From Candidatus Zymogenaceae bacterium (GTDB lineage: Bacteria > Desulfobacterota > Zymogenia > Zymogenales > Zymogenaceae), in the NCBI GenBank assembly GCA_016931225.1, contig JAFGFE010000005.1, positions 1-64,000 on the forward strand: a DNA stretch of 64,000 nucleotides, given 5' to 3'. How positions within the stretch are numbered: position 1 is the first letter of the stretch; each line of letters starts with the position of its first letter. This document shows, one piece after another, positions 8,122 to 16,745 of this stretch. The translations under genes and the position numbers were made by a program. The notes beneath the pieces were generated by a model. That model did no database searches. It saw nothing but the letters and a program-made list of their open reading frames with translations, and was not told where the DNA came from.

Positions 8122-9528
8122 CTACTCGTCGTCTATGCCCAGTTTTTTCATCTGGTAGAGCAGCACCTGGCGGGGGATACCGAGCAGCCGGGCCGCGTGG
8201 GAACGGTTTCCATCGGTAGTGCGAATCGCCTTTGTGATCAGCTCCCGGGAGACGTTCTCGATGGTTTTCTGGAAATCAATCCCCTCCTCCGGCAGCGATG
8301 TCGCCAGCAGGGGGTCATCGCCGCCGGTGCGGGATTCCATGTCGGGGCCGGATAGGGTGAGATGTTTCGGCTCAACAACCTCTCCGTCACAGACGATCAC
8401 CGCACGCTCAATGACGTTTCTCAACTCCCGGATATTTCCGGGCCAGTGATATTCCTCGAGGCTCGCGACCGCTTCATCCGAGATGTCCGTCACCTTCCGC
8501 TTGAGACGCTTGGCGCATTCCTCCAAAAACGCCCGGGCGAATAACTCGATATCCTGGCGTCTTTCCACCAGCCCAGGCAGGGAAAACTCCACGACCTTGA
8601 GCCGATAGTAGAGATCGTTTCGAAACTCCCCCGCTTCCACCGCCCGGCCGAGATCCTTGTTTGTGGCGGCGATGATACGAATATCAAGAGTAATGTCCCT
8701 GGTTCCGCCCACCCGCTTGAAAGTCATGCTGTCGAGAAACTTGAGGAGCTTCGCCTGAAGCAGCATCGACATATCCCCGATTTCATCGAGGAATATGGTC
8801 CCCCCCGCCGCCAGCTCGAACTGCCCCTGCTTTCTGATCCGCGCGTCGGTAAACGCCCCCGGCTCGTATCCAAAGAGCTCCGACTCCATCAGGTTTTCCG
8901 GTATCGCCGCGCAGTTTATTTCGACAAACGGCGCCTCGCCGCGATTTGACCGGTAATGGATGAACCTGGCCAGAAACTCCTTCCCGGTCCCGGAATCTCC
9001 CTGAATGAGAATCGTGGTTGAATCGGAGCGGGCCACCGACAGGGCATTGCGATATATCTCCATTACCCCCTTGGAGCGACCCACAAGGTAGTTGAAACTG
9101 TATTTCTTTCGATCCTGCTCCCGGAGAAATTCGATCTCTCGGATCAGGTGAATGTTTTTCAGGTTTTTCTCCACCGTCAAAAGCAGTTGTTCTTCACCGG
9201 CGGGCTTGGTAAGGTAATCGACGGCCCCCGCCTTCATGGTCTCTATGACCGACTTCACCGAACCGTATCCGGTGAGCATCACCACCTGGGTTTCATCGCA
9301 TCCCTCGTGAATCCGACGCAGAACATCCAGTCCGCTCATGTCCGGCAGCATCAGGTCCAAGAGCACCAGGTCCGGTTGAATCCGAGCCGCCAGATCCAGG
9401 CCCCGGGCTCCGGTCAGTGCGGTATGAACCTCGTACCCCTTTCCCTCAAGCAACCGGGTGAGGATGTTAACAATATTCACCTCGTCATCGATGACGAGAA
9501 TGACGTATTTCATTGCACTCTGTCTCAT
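8122..9528 (-). CDS. NtrC-family sigma-54-dependent response regulator
   Basis: Receiver domain (phosphorylatable D58 in LVLLDLMLPD), AAA+ sigma-54 activator domain (Walker A GDSGTGKE, Walker B region GGTIFLDEIG) and a C-terminal Fis-type helix-turn-helix (RSHAARLLGIPRQVLLYQMK). The loop that touches sigma-54 reads GAFTDA rather than GAFTGA. ATG 9513 is an alternative start. There is no kinase gene beside it on the same strand; the nearest are the PAS kinases at 16.7-21.2 kb. A candidate target is the sigma-54-type promoter at 38246-38262, but that link is inference. Confidence 0.92.
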   Translation of the reverse strand: MRQSAMKYVILVIDDEVNIVNILTRLLEGKGYEVHTALTGARGLDLAARIQPDLVLLDLMLPDMSGLDVLRRIHEGCDETQVVMLTGYGSVKSVIETMKAGAVDYLTKPAGEEQLLLTVEKNLKNIHLIREIEFLREQDRKKYSFNYLVGRSKGVMEIYRNALSVARSDSTTILIQGDSGTGKEFLARFIHYRSNRGEAPFVEINCAAIPENLMESELFGYEPGAFTDARIRKQGQFELAAGGTIFLDEIGDMSMLLQAKLLKFLDSMTFKRVGGTRDITLDIRIIAATNKDLGRAVEAGEFRNDLYYRLKVVEFSLPGLVERRQDIELFARAFLEECAKRLKRKVTDISDEAVASLEEYHWPGNIRELRNVIERAVIVCDGEVVEPKHLTLSGPDMESRTGGDDPLLATSLPEEGIDFQKTIENVSRELITKAIRTTDGNRSHAARLLGIPRQVLLYQMKKLGIDDE

Positions 9529-9721
9529 AGCGCCGGACCATCGTTTGTGACTTTATTATAGTGGTTTTACGGCCTGTTTGTCCATTGTTTTGATTCCGGG
9601 AGGGTGAAAAAAAAGGCGAAAAAGCTTTTACTCTTTGTCCGGGGTAACGACACACACATCAGAGGTGTTTTATAAAACGGAAAGATGAAAACAGGATCGT
9701 GAGAACTCCGAATCACGTCGT

Positions 9722-10633
9722 CTATTCATTGATGACGACGACAAAACCGGCGTCGGTGAATATACGAGAAATCCTTTCAAGTCGGTCTTCGGAAAGGATA
9801 CCCATGTCTCGATAGAGGTCCGCTCTCCCCACCTTTTCGTACTTGCTCTTGGCCATTGTGTTGTACGGCATACAATGGACCGGCCCGGTATATTCGACGG
9901 ATGACAGAAATCGTGCGTTGGAGTGGATCGAATCGTCATCCGCGTTGAAGCCGGGAATGATTGGTATCCGGGGAATGATCCGCGATGAACCGGAAAGGGT
10001 GAGGATTGACGTGAAATTGTCGATTATTTTTTCAATCCCGACGCCGGTCATCTCCCGGTGACGACTCGTATCGAGGGACTTGATATCGAAGAGAAACAGG
10101 TCCACAAGCTCATCGAGCGGCCGCACCAGCGACGCATCGAAGAAGCCGCAGGTTTCAAGGGCGGTATGGATACCGTGATGTTTGAGCGCGGTCAGCACCT
10201 CCACCAGGAAGATCGGCTGCATGGTGGCCTCCCCCCCGGAGACGGTCACACCGCCCCCGGAATCCTCATAAAAGGGAAGATCCACCAGCACCTCCCGGAG
10301 CACATCGTCCGTCGAGAGAGACCCTCCGATGACTTCCAGCGCCCCCGACGGGCACGCATCCACGCACCTCCCGCATACCCGACACGTGGACGAGTCCCGA
10401 AAAAGCGCCCCGTCGACGACGGCAACGGCGCCCGCGGGGCAGACGTCCCGGCACGTACCGCACCCGGTACACACCGACGGGAGATACCCGATCTCAGGTT
10501 TCTTTTTCCATGACTCGGGATTATGACACCAGGCGCAGCGGAGGGGGCATCCCTTGAAAAAAACCGTTGTGCGGATGCCCGGCCCGTCGTAAATGGAATA
10601 GTGGGCGATGTCGAAGACGATACCGGAAGTCAC
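9722..10633 (-). CDS. Glycyl-radical enzyme activating protein (radical SAM)
   Basis: PflA-type activase that installs the glycyl radical using SAM and a [4Fe-4S] cluster. The family start DGPGIRTTVF is followed by the radical-SAM CxxxCxxC (C29, C33, C36) and a two-cluster ferredoxin insert (C55/58/61/65 and C84/87/90/94), as in activases of the benzylsuccinate-synthase/glycerol-dehydratase type rather than short PflA. It lies 16 bases downstream of the glycyl-radical enzyme gene, same strand. It appears intact although its partner is broken. Confidence 0.92.
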   Translation of the reverse strand: MTSGIVFDIAHYSIYDGPGIRTTVFFKGCPLRCAWCHNPESWKKKPEIGYLPSVCTGCGTCRDVCPAGAVAVVDGALFRDSSTCRVCGRCVDACPSGALEVIGGSLSTDDVLREVLVDLPFYEDSGGGVTVSGGEATMQPIFLVEVLTALKHHGIHTALETCGFFDASLVRPLDELVDLFLFDIKSLDTSRHREMTGVGIEKIIDNFTSILTLSGSSRIIPRIPIIPGFNADDDSIHSNARFLSSVEYTGPVHCMPYNTMAKSKYEKVGRADLYRDMGILSEDRLERISRIFTDAGFVVVINE

Positions 10634-10649
10634 GCGTCCACCTCCCAGG

Positions 10650-13228
10650 CTACATGCGGTGTTCGGAGCGGGAGATGATCTCGTCCTGGATTTCTTTCCC
10701 CAAATCCACGAAGTACGCGCTGTATCCCCCCACCTTCACGATCAGCCCCCGGTACTGCTCGGGATCGTCCTGATCCGCTCGGAGCATTTCCGTGGACGCC
10801 ACGGTGGGCTGCACCTGCTCTCCGCCCAGCCGGAAGTACGTCTTCAAGAGAGATATGTACTTTCTCCTGGTCTCGACCGTCTCGCCGATGGCCGAGGGGT
10901 GGAGCCTCACGTTCACGGCGCACCCCAGCACGTGGGAAAAATCGAGGGCCGCCACTGACCTCAGCACCCCGGTCAGCCCCCGGGTGTCCACATTGCAGGG
11001 ATTGCAGCTTGCGGCATAGGGTTTTGCCGCCCGGCGACCATCCGGCGTGGCCAGGGACACCCGGCCGTCGTAGGTGTGTGAGGTCATGCTGTTTATGAAC
11101 GGGGCGTACGGCCCCCCCTTGAACGTACGGTGCCTGTAGATCTCCCGGAAAAGCCGGAGGGTCAACCGGTGGGCCAGCTCGTCGGACTCCGCCTCCCCGT
11201 TGCCCCATTTGCCGGGCACCTCCTGTATCTTCTCCAGGATATCCTCGTATCCGGTGAAATTGTGATCTGTCGCCTCGAGGATATCCTACACCGTCATGAT
11301 CCTCTCTTCATACACCAGCTTTTTGATGACATAGAGGGAATCGACCACGTTGGCGATGCTGTTCATGAAGAGAATCCCCTCGAGGTCATACAACGCGCCC
11401 CCGGCGGTGACGTCCCGTCTCTTTTCAAGACACCCCCCCATGAAGGCCGAGATATACGGCGCCGGGAGCTTTTCCGCATAGAGCCGATCCCGGATCTGCG
11501 TGGCGCGGACGATCAGCTCGATCATGTTGACGGCCTGGGAGATAAACGCCTCATACAGCTCGTCAAAGGTTGTAAAGGTGTCGGGATCGCCGGTTTTCAG
11601 TCCCACACCCGTAACCGTTCCGACCAGGGTCCGGGAGTCGCCGTTTCTCAGGGTGATATCCAGGATACGGGCCATGAGCAGCGCGGAAAAGCCGATGCCG
11701 CCGGTCCTCCCCGGGGCGCACATGTCCACACACCCGGTAATGGCGTAGCCGTTGGCATCCCGATCGGTGAAGTCCCGCCGCTTCATGGCCTCGATGGAGA
11801 CTTGATCGTTCATGAGGGAAATGCTTGACGTCCCCCGATAATGAAGATCGGCCACCTTCAGGTAGAGGTTCTCCGGGGTTTCGTCGTGGAGGCGCACCAC
11901 CACATTTAGGGCGGTCTTCGAGCGGTGGGCCGCCTCGAGAATCAGGTGGGTCAGCTCGTTCTCAGCATCTTTCCCGTCCGGCGTCAATCCCCCCAGGGTC
12001 ACCGGCTCCGACCCCTCGAATCGCTGGCCGAAATCCCCGTAGTAATTCGAATCCGGCCGCATGTTATGGGTCATCACCTTGAGCAGCAGTTCCTCGAGAA
12101 GCTCCCGGGCCTCATCCCGGGTGATGCGCCCCTCACGGAGGTCCGCCTCGTAATAAGGGAAGAAGTACTGGTCGAGCCGTCCCGGAGCGTGGACATTGAA
12201 GGGCACCGCCAGCTCTCTACCGCCGTCTTGACCGTCCAGTAGGACTGTACCGCCTCCCGGAAGGTGCGGGCGGGCCTGAGCGGCGCCCACTCGCAGGCCT
12301 CGAGCATGCCCACGATGATTCGCCTCCTCTCGGGGTCCGTCTCCCTATCCAGCTCCCTTTTCAACGCCTCCGCCAGGCGCCGGGCGTAGGTGATCACCCC
12401 CTCCAGGGCGATATCCACGGAAGTCAGAAACTCCATCGCCTCCCGATCCCCGTTCGTCAGGGAATCCTTAACCCGCCAGACCTCATCCTGCATGGATAAA
12501 AGCCCCTTCTTGATGGGGGTCTCATGGTCGAGGATCAAATGCCCCTGCCAGACGCCGATCGCCGCCCCCAGCGATATCACGATGTCCTTTCTGGACGTGG
12601 TGGCGGGGAGCGCGGCGGCGAACATCTCCATGTCCCCGGCATAGATCCGCTCGTCCGTGATCCTCCTCTGAAGCTCCTCCGCAATGGTCTTCCCCCGCCA
12701 GTACGGCAGGATCCCCCCCAGCAGGAGCTTTTTGTCCTTCCGGGAGATGGCGCAGGGATTAACCCGCCTTTTCTGCATGGGGGTGGTGCCGATGGAGGGC
12801 ATGGCGGCGCCCACCCTGCTTGACTCGGTGATGCTCCCGATCAGGGCCCTGAGGCCGTAGCGGCGCAGCATATATGCAAGGAAGGTGATGTTCTGTCCGA
12901 CGATGGAGCGGATCATGCTCCAGAGCCCCAGCTCCACCTCGAACACCCGGTTGAAGAGCCCCTTTTCCACATCGATCGGGACCCCGAGGAAAAATTCCGT
13001 CCAGGAGCCGACGATGCGATCGTCGGGATCGATGGTGATGTCCATCCGCTCAAACACCCTTCTTACGGCTTGGGCGACGCGGACGTTTTGGGAAAGGTCA
13101 CTCGCTTCCGTCTCCCGCCACGATTCGGTGTAATACTTCGCCCGCTGGATTGAAATATGGGCCACATCACTCAGGTAACGGGTCCTCATCCGAGTGATTC
13201 GCTCGCTCGCCTCGTCGTTGTTCTTCAT
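10650..13228 (-). pseudogene. Glycyl-radical enzyme (PFL-like), interrupted by a frameshift and an amber codon
   Basis: Three reading-frame pieces together make one PFL-type enzyme of about 860 residues. The N-terminal piece (13228 down) loses frame at a GAGAG near 12211-12219, where removing AG joins TVKTAVE to LAVPFNVHAPGRLDQY. The middle piece carries the active-site cysteine in TGCVDMCAPG (Cys codon 11730-11732) and ends at TAG 11286-11288; beyond it the same frame continues directly as DILEATDHNFTGYEDI into the C-terminal piece with the glycyl motif VGGYSAYF (Gly codon near 10725). All catalytic residues survive, so the lesions are recent or are sequencing errors. The substrate is unknown. 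ATG 13228 has GGGGGAGG just upstream. Confidence 0.85.
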
Positions 13229-13286
13229 GCCCTCCCCCGTCTCCCTCTCAACAGGATACACACAGACTCTCAGGTAAGCTCACTGT

Positions 13287-13314
13287 CCGGCGGCGGGATA
13301 CTTCCCGCCGCCGG
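13287..13314. other. Perfect 12-bp inverted repeat in the GRE operon
   Basis: CCGGCGGCGGGA, a TACT loop and the exact complement form a very stable hairpin between the membrane-protein stop (13326) and the glycyl-radical enzyme start. No T-run follows on either strand, so it more likely stabilises or processes the mRNA than terminates it. Confidence 0.55.
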
Positions 13315-13325
13315 GGAAGGATCGC

Positions 13326-13964
13326 TTAAATCCACTTGAGGATGCCGGCACACACGAACATCAACACGAAGTTGAGGGCAAAAAGTCCGCCGATGACGAT
13401 CTTCTGGGTCTTCGGCTTCCAGTCCACCGAATACATGCCGACAACCCAAAACGGGATGTAGACGAAGATGAACACCGTCAGGGCGTTCCACCAGGGATAG
13501 ACCCAGTGAAACGCCGGGGTCTTGGCCAGGAATATCTCGAAGACGGAGAAGAACGCCGCGTTCAGGATTGCGATGAAAAGCCTGTTGGGTATCCCCAGGA
13601 TCTTGACCTTCGGATCCTCGGGCAGAATCTTCGAGAACATCAGGCCCGCCACCGAGAACATGAGGCTCAGCTCCGCGCCCACGCCGACGAGAATTAAAAA
13701 TCCCGTTCCGGTGGGCACCGTCCAGAGGGCGTGGCCGGAAAAATGCTGTATCAGGGCGTTGATGATCTCAGCCAGCCAGTGCACCATGTACAGAGACAGT
13801 CCCGCCACAACGGCCTTCCAGTTCTTGTGCTGGATTTCGTTGAAATAAAAATAGAACACGCAGGCAAGCAGCGTAATGATATACCACTGGAAGGGATCTC
13901 CGCTCCGCAGAATATCGAGAGCCTGCTGTGTCAACTCCGGATGATTCAGATTCGTTGAAAACAT
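13326..13964 (-). CDS. Polytopic membrane protein of unknown function in the GRE operon
   Basis: 212 residues with about six hydrophobic segments (for example WYIITLLACVFYFYF, GTGFLILVGVGAELSLMF, ALTVFIFVYIPFWVVGMY) and short charged loops. I do not recognise a family. Position between the GPH symporter and the glycyl-radical enzyme, on the same strand, suggests a role with that substrate (transport, or a membrane step). A GGAGG-type site is present upstream of ATG 13964. Confidence 0.7.
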   Translation of the reverse strand: MFSTNLNHPELTQQALDILRSGDPFQWYIITLLACVFYFYFNEIQHKNWKAVVAGLSLYMVHWLAEIINALIQHFSGHALWTVPTGTGFLILVGVGAELSLMFSVAGLMFSKILPEDPKVKILGIPNRLFIAILNAAFFSVFEIFLAKTPAFHWVYPWWNALTVFIFVYIPFWVVGMYSVDWKPKTQKIVIGGLFALNFVLMFVCAGILKWI

Positions 13965-14088
13965 TGAACATACCTCCTTTTTTATACATATATTGTAACG
14001 GCATTCGACCCGTCACACAAAGACAGTGTATTCTTTCGGAGACGCCGCCCCCCGAACGCCCATCTCCATACCCCGGGAGGCGACTCTC

Positions 14089-15450
14089 TCATGTTTTATC
14101 GGTGCGGTTTTCAATATCCCGGATCATGTCCCTGTGCATATCCGCATTTATGGGAAACAGAGCAATGAAGATGCTCCCTATCACGAGCAGCGCCGCGGGG
14201 ATGAGGGTCAACAGCACCCTGATGCCCATCAGCGATTGGTCCGTCTGCTCGATGTTGGGGATATATCCCACAAAATTGAGAACAATACCGGAGATGAACA
14301 TCGCCAGGGCCGCGGGATACTTCTGGCCGAAGAAAAACGCCCCGTAGATAACCCCCTCCCGGCGGAGGCCCTGTTTCCACTCGGAATACTCCACCGTGTC
14401 CGGCACCATCGCCCAGGGACACAACCAGTTGGTAGCCATACCGAAGGCGCCCAGGAAGAACAGGAACAGCGTCAGGTAGACGTTTATTTCACCGAAGAAG
14501 AATAACAGCACCAGCACGCCGGCAAAGCTCAGCATCCCCAGGTTATAGGTGATTTTTTTACCGATCTTCTTCGTCAGATAGACGGAAAACGGCATAAAGA
14601 GAATTGCCGTCACGAACAGGCAGAGAAACGCCACCGGGATCATGGACTCGTTGTTGAGATTGTACTTGAAGTAGTAATTGACCACCGCCGCGGTGGTCAA
14701 CACCGCCGTCAGGTTGATGGATGTGCCGAAAAAGAGAATGATCAGCGGCTTGTTGCCCCCGATCACCTTCAGGCTCTCTTTTACGGTCATATGTTCCGTG
14801 GTCTCTTGCCCTCCCCGTTCTTTGACGCTGGCGAATGTGATGAGGATTACCGCCGCCACAACGGCGCCGTACAGGATCCCTGTCATGCGAAAGCCGATCA
14901 GCTTGTCCTCTCCCCCAAACAGGCCCACCAGGGGAAGCGTCGCTCCGGCGGCGATCAGCGCGCCGAAGATGGCGAAAGACATCCGATACCCGGTCAACAC
15001 CGATCGCTCGTCAGTATCCTGTGTCAAGTTCGCGGTCAGGGCGCTGTAGGGAACGTTATTGATGGTGATGATGGTACAGAACAGCACGAACACCACCAGG
15101 GCATAGACCACCCGGAGGGCATGACTTTCGATATCCGGCCCGTAAAACAGCGCACACACCGCCAATCCCAGGGGGATGGCGCCGAACAGCAGATAGGGGC
15201 GCTTGCTCCCCCAGCGGCTTCTCGTCCGATCGCTTATATGGCCCATCATCGGATCGCTGATCGCGTCCCACAGCTTGGATACCAACATGATCGTTCCCGC
15301 CGCCGCCGCGTTTATGAGAAACGTATCGGTGAAGAAGATGAGTAAATAGAGCGCCGTCGTCTGGTAGGCCAGATTGAACGCAAAATCTCCGACTCCATAA
15401 CCGAGTTTCCCGCCGACGGTCAGGGTCCGTGCACCATCCGGATCTTTCAT
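14089..15450 (-). CDS. GPH-family (glycoside-pentoside-hexuronide) cation symporter, MFS
   Basis: A twelve-TM secondary transporter. The N-terminus KLGYGVGDFAFNL and the loop DPMMGHISDRTRSRWGSKRP are hallmarks of the GPH:cation symporter family, which imports sugars, uronides or sulfated and related compounds with Na+ or H+. The frame is open to a TTG at 15510, but ATG 15450 places the start just before the family motif. It follows the tetR gene closely and precedes the membrane protein and glycyl-radical enzyme, so it probably imports the pathway substrate. Confidence 0.88.
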   Translation of the reverse strand: MKDPDGARTLTVGGKLGYGVGDFAFNLAYQTTALYLLIFFTDTFLINAAAAGTIMLVSKLWDAISDPMMGHISDRTRSRWGSKRPYLLFGAIPLGLAVCALFYGPDIESHALRVVYALVVFVLFCTIITINNVPYSALTANLTQDTDERSVLTGYRMSFAIFGALIAAGATLPLVGLFGGEDKLIGFRMTGILYGAVVAAVILITFASVKERGGQETTEHMTVKESLKVIGGNKPLIILFFGTSINLTAVLTTAAVVNYYFKYNLNNESMIPVAFLCLFVTAILFMPFSVYLTKKIGKKITYNLGMLSFAGVLVLLFFFGEINVYLTLFLFFLGAFGMATNWLCPWAMVPDTVEYSEWKQGLRREGVIYGAFFFGQKYPAALAMFISGIVLNFVGYIPNIEQTDQSLMGIRVLLTLIPAALLVIGSIFIALFPINADMHRDMIRDIENRTDKT

Positions 15451-15533
15451 GATACCACCGTAAAAGAGGTTAATAGAATTATCTTCGCAGAACTTTTCAC
15501 ATACACCCAAGGAACACTCGGGCGGGCCGTTCC

Positions 15534-16214
15534 CTATTCGCCGACGCAGATATCGGCGGCCGCCTCTCGAGACGATCCCGCCAGCACCCCATCGAACAGG
15601 GTTGAGAGCCCCGCTTGGATCATCTCCTCCAGGCCAATACCGGCGACCCGAAGGTTATCCCGCTCCTGCATCAGGATCATCCCGTCCATCATCGCCCAGA
15701 AGACCATACCCGCCGCAAACGGATCGACCTTGCGGCACTCTCCCTTCTCTATCCCCTCGGTGAAGATATTCTCGATGAGCTTCAGGATCGACAGAGTCTT
15801 TTCATCTATAAGCCGGCCAATCTCGCTTTCCTGCTCCCGCAGCTCGTCCTGCCCCTCCAGGACCATCAGGGCGATGAAATTGAAGTATTCCTTATACGTG
15901 CGATAGAAATCCAGGTAGGCACGAGCGGCGGCGAATATTTTATCGCCGACGGAAAGGGTCCGATCGGCGATTGCTTCCGAAAGCATTCCCGTCAGGATAT
16001 CGATCCCCTCGTCCTGGAAGGACTTGTAAAGTTCGCTCTTCGCGGAAAAATAGAGATAAAACGTTCCGGTGCCGACGCCCGCCTTTTCCGTAATCATCTC
16101 TATGGTGGTGCCGTGATAGCCGTGACGCATGAACAGCTCCCGGGCGGCGTCCAGCAGCATGAGCCGACGCCGTTGTTTGTCTCTTTGCTTCCTCGCCCTC
16201 AGTGGAATCTTCAT
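15534..16214 (-). CDS. TetR/AcrR-family transcriptional regulator
   Basis: An N-terminal TetR helix-turn-helix (residues about 15-60, with HGYHGTTIEMITEKAGVGTGTFYLYF) and a helical ligand-binding C-terminal domain. The frame is open from a GTG at 16241, but that codon lies inside a palindrome, so ATG 16214 is the more likely start. First gene of the GRE operon. Two ATGAA-N5-TTCA palindromes just upstream are likely its operators, giving autoregulation and control of the whole operon. Confidence 0.9.
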   Translation of the reverse strand: MKIPLRARKQRDKQRRRLMLLDAARELFMRHGYHGTTIEMITEKAGVGTGTFYLYFSAKSELYKSFQDEGIDILTGMLSEAIADRTLSVGDKIFAAARAYLDFYRTYKEYFNFIALMVLEGQDELREQESEIGRLIDEKTLSILKLIENIFTEGIEKGECRKVDPFAAGMVFWAMMDGMILMQERDNLRVAGIGLEEMIQAGLSTLFDGVLAGSSREAAADICVGE

Positions 16215-16226
16215 AATACGGCTTAT

Positions 16227-16241
16227 ATGAACGGCATTCAC
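16227..16241. promoter_or_regulatory. Putative TetR operator 1
   Basis: ATGAACGGCATTCAC is an ATGAA-N5-TTCA palindrome 13 bases before the preferred tetR start. The same pattern recurs at 16282, with 55 bases between centres. Confidence 0.55.
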
Positions 16242-16281
16242 TTATTTTATATGAAAGCGCCGCCTGAATGTCAAGAAATAA

Positions 16282-16296
16282 ATGAACCATATTCAT
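16282..16296. promoter_or_regulatory. Putative TetR operator 2
   Basis: ATGAACCATATTCAT is a perfect five-base-arm palindrome with the same half-sites as the element at 16227. The region between the two sites should contain the tetR promoter. Confidence 0.55.
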
Positions 16297-16745
16297 CTAT
16301 TTTTCCCGCCGCTGTCGTCTCCCATCACATGCGGCGGATGAACGGGGACTCATCTCCCGACACCGGGCTCGAATCGCCGCCGGCGCCCCTCCCCCGCTCA
16401 TCACGCAATAAACCCCTCGTGTTCCGGCGCCTTTCGTTTCCCAAAAAGACTCCATACACATAACCCGCACCCAGACGATGCCGTCCCTTTGTTATCGGGA
16501 ATGAAAGAGACGCCAAACGGCGACATATGATCCTTTTTCATTGTTTTTTTGTATGATTTATATGATATATATATGTTATAATCAAAAACAAGTCTTTTAA
16601 AAATTCAATTCAAAAGGGGAGCCCGAAACACCACGCAACTCCTCAGCCCCGGAAAAACAATAACGGCCGTGCTGAAACACTTTCACCCCATAAACTCATC
16701 CTCGATATCTTTCTCAATGACAACTGAAGTAGCCGCGATCATACC
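16297..16745. other. Intergenic leader of the hybrid kinase gene
   Basis: About 450 bases without a gene. The part from 16520 to 16600 is very AT-rich and contains TATAAT at 16577-16582 in the direction of the kinase gene, with no good -35. The remainder shows no repeat or RNA motif that I recognise. Confidence 0.3.

Noticed and set aside
11286-11288. Amber codon read as pyrrolysine or selenocysteine-like recoding
   Set aside because: TAG is used as an ordinary stop elsewhere, a frameshift also breaks the same gene, and the position is not an active-site residue. Kept only as a caveat.
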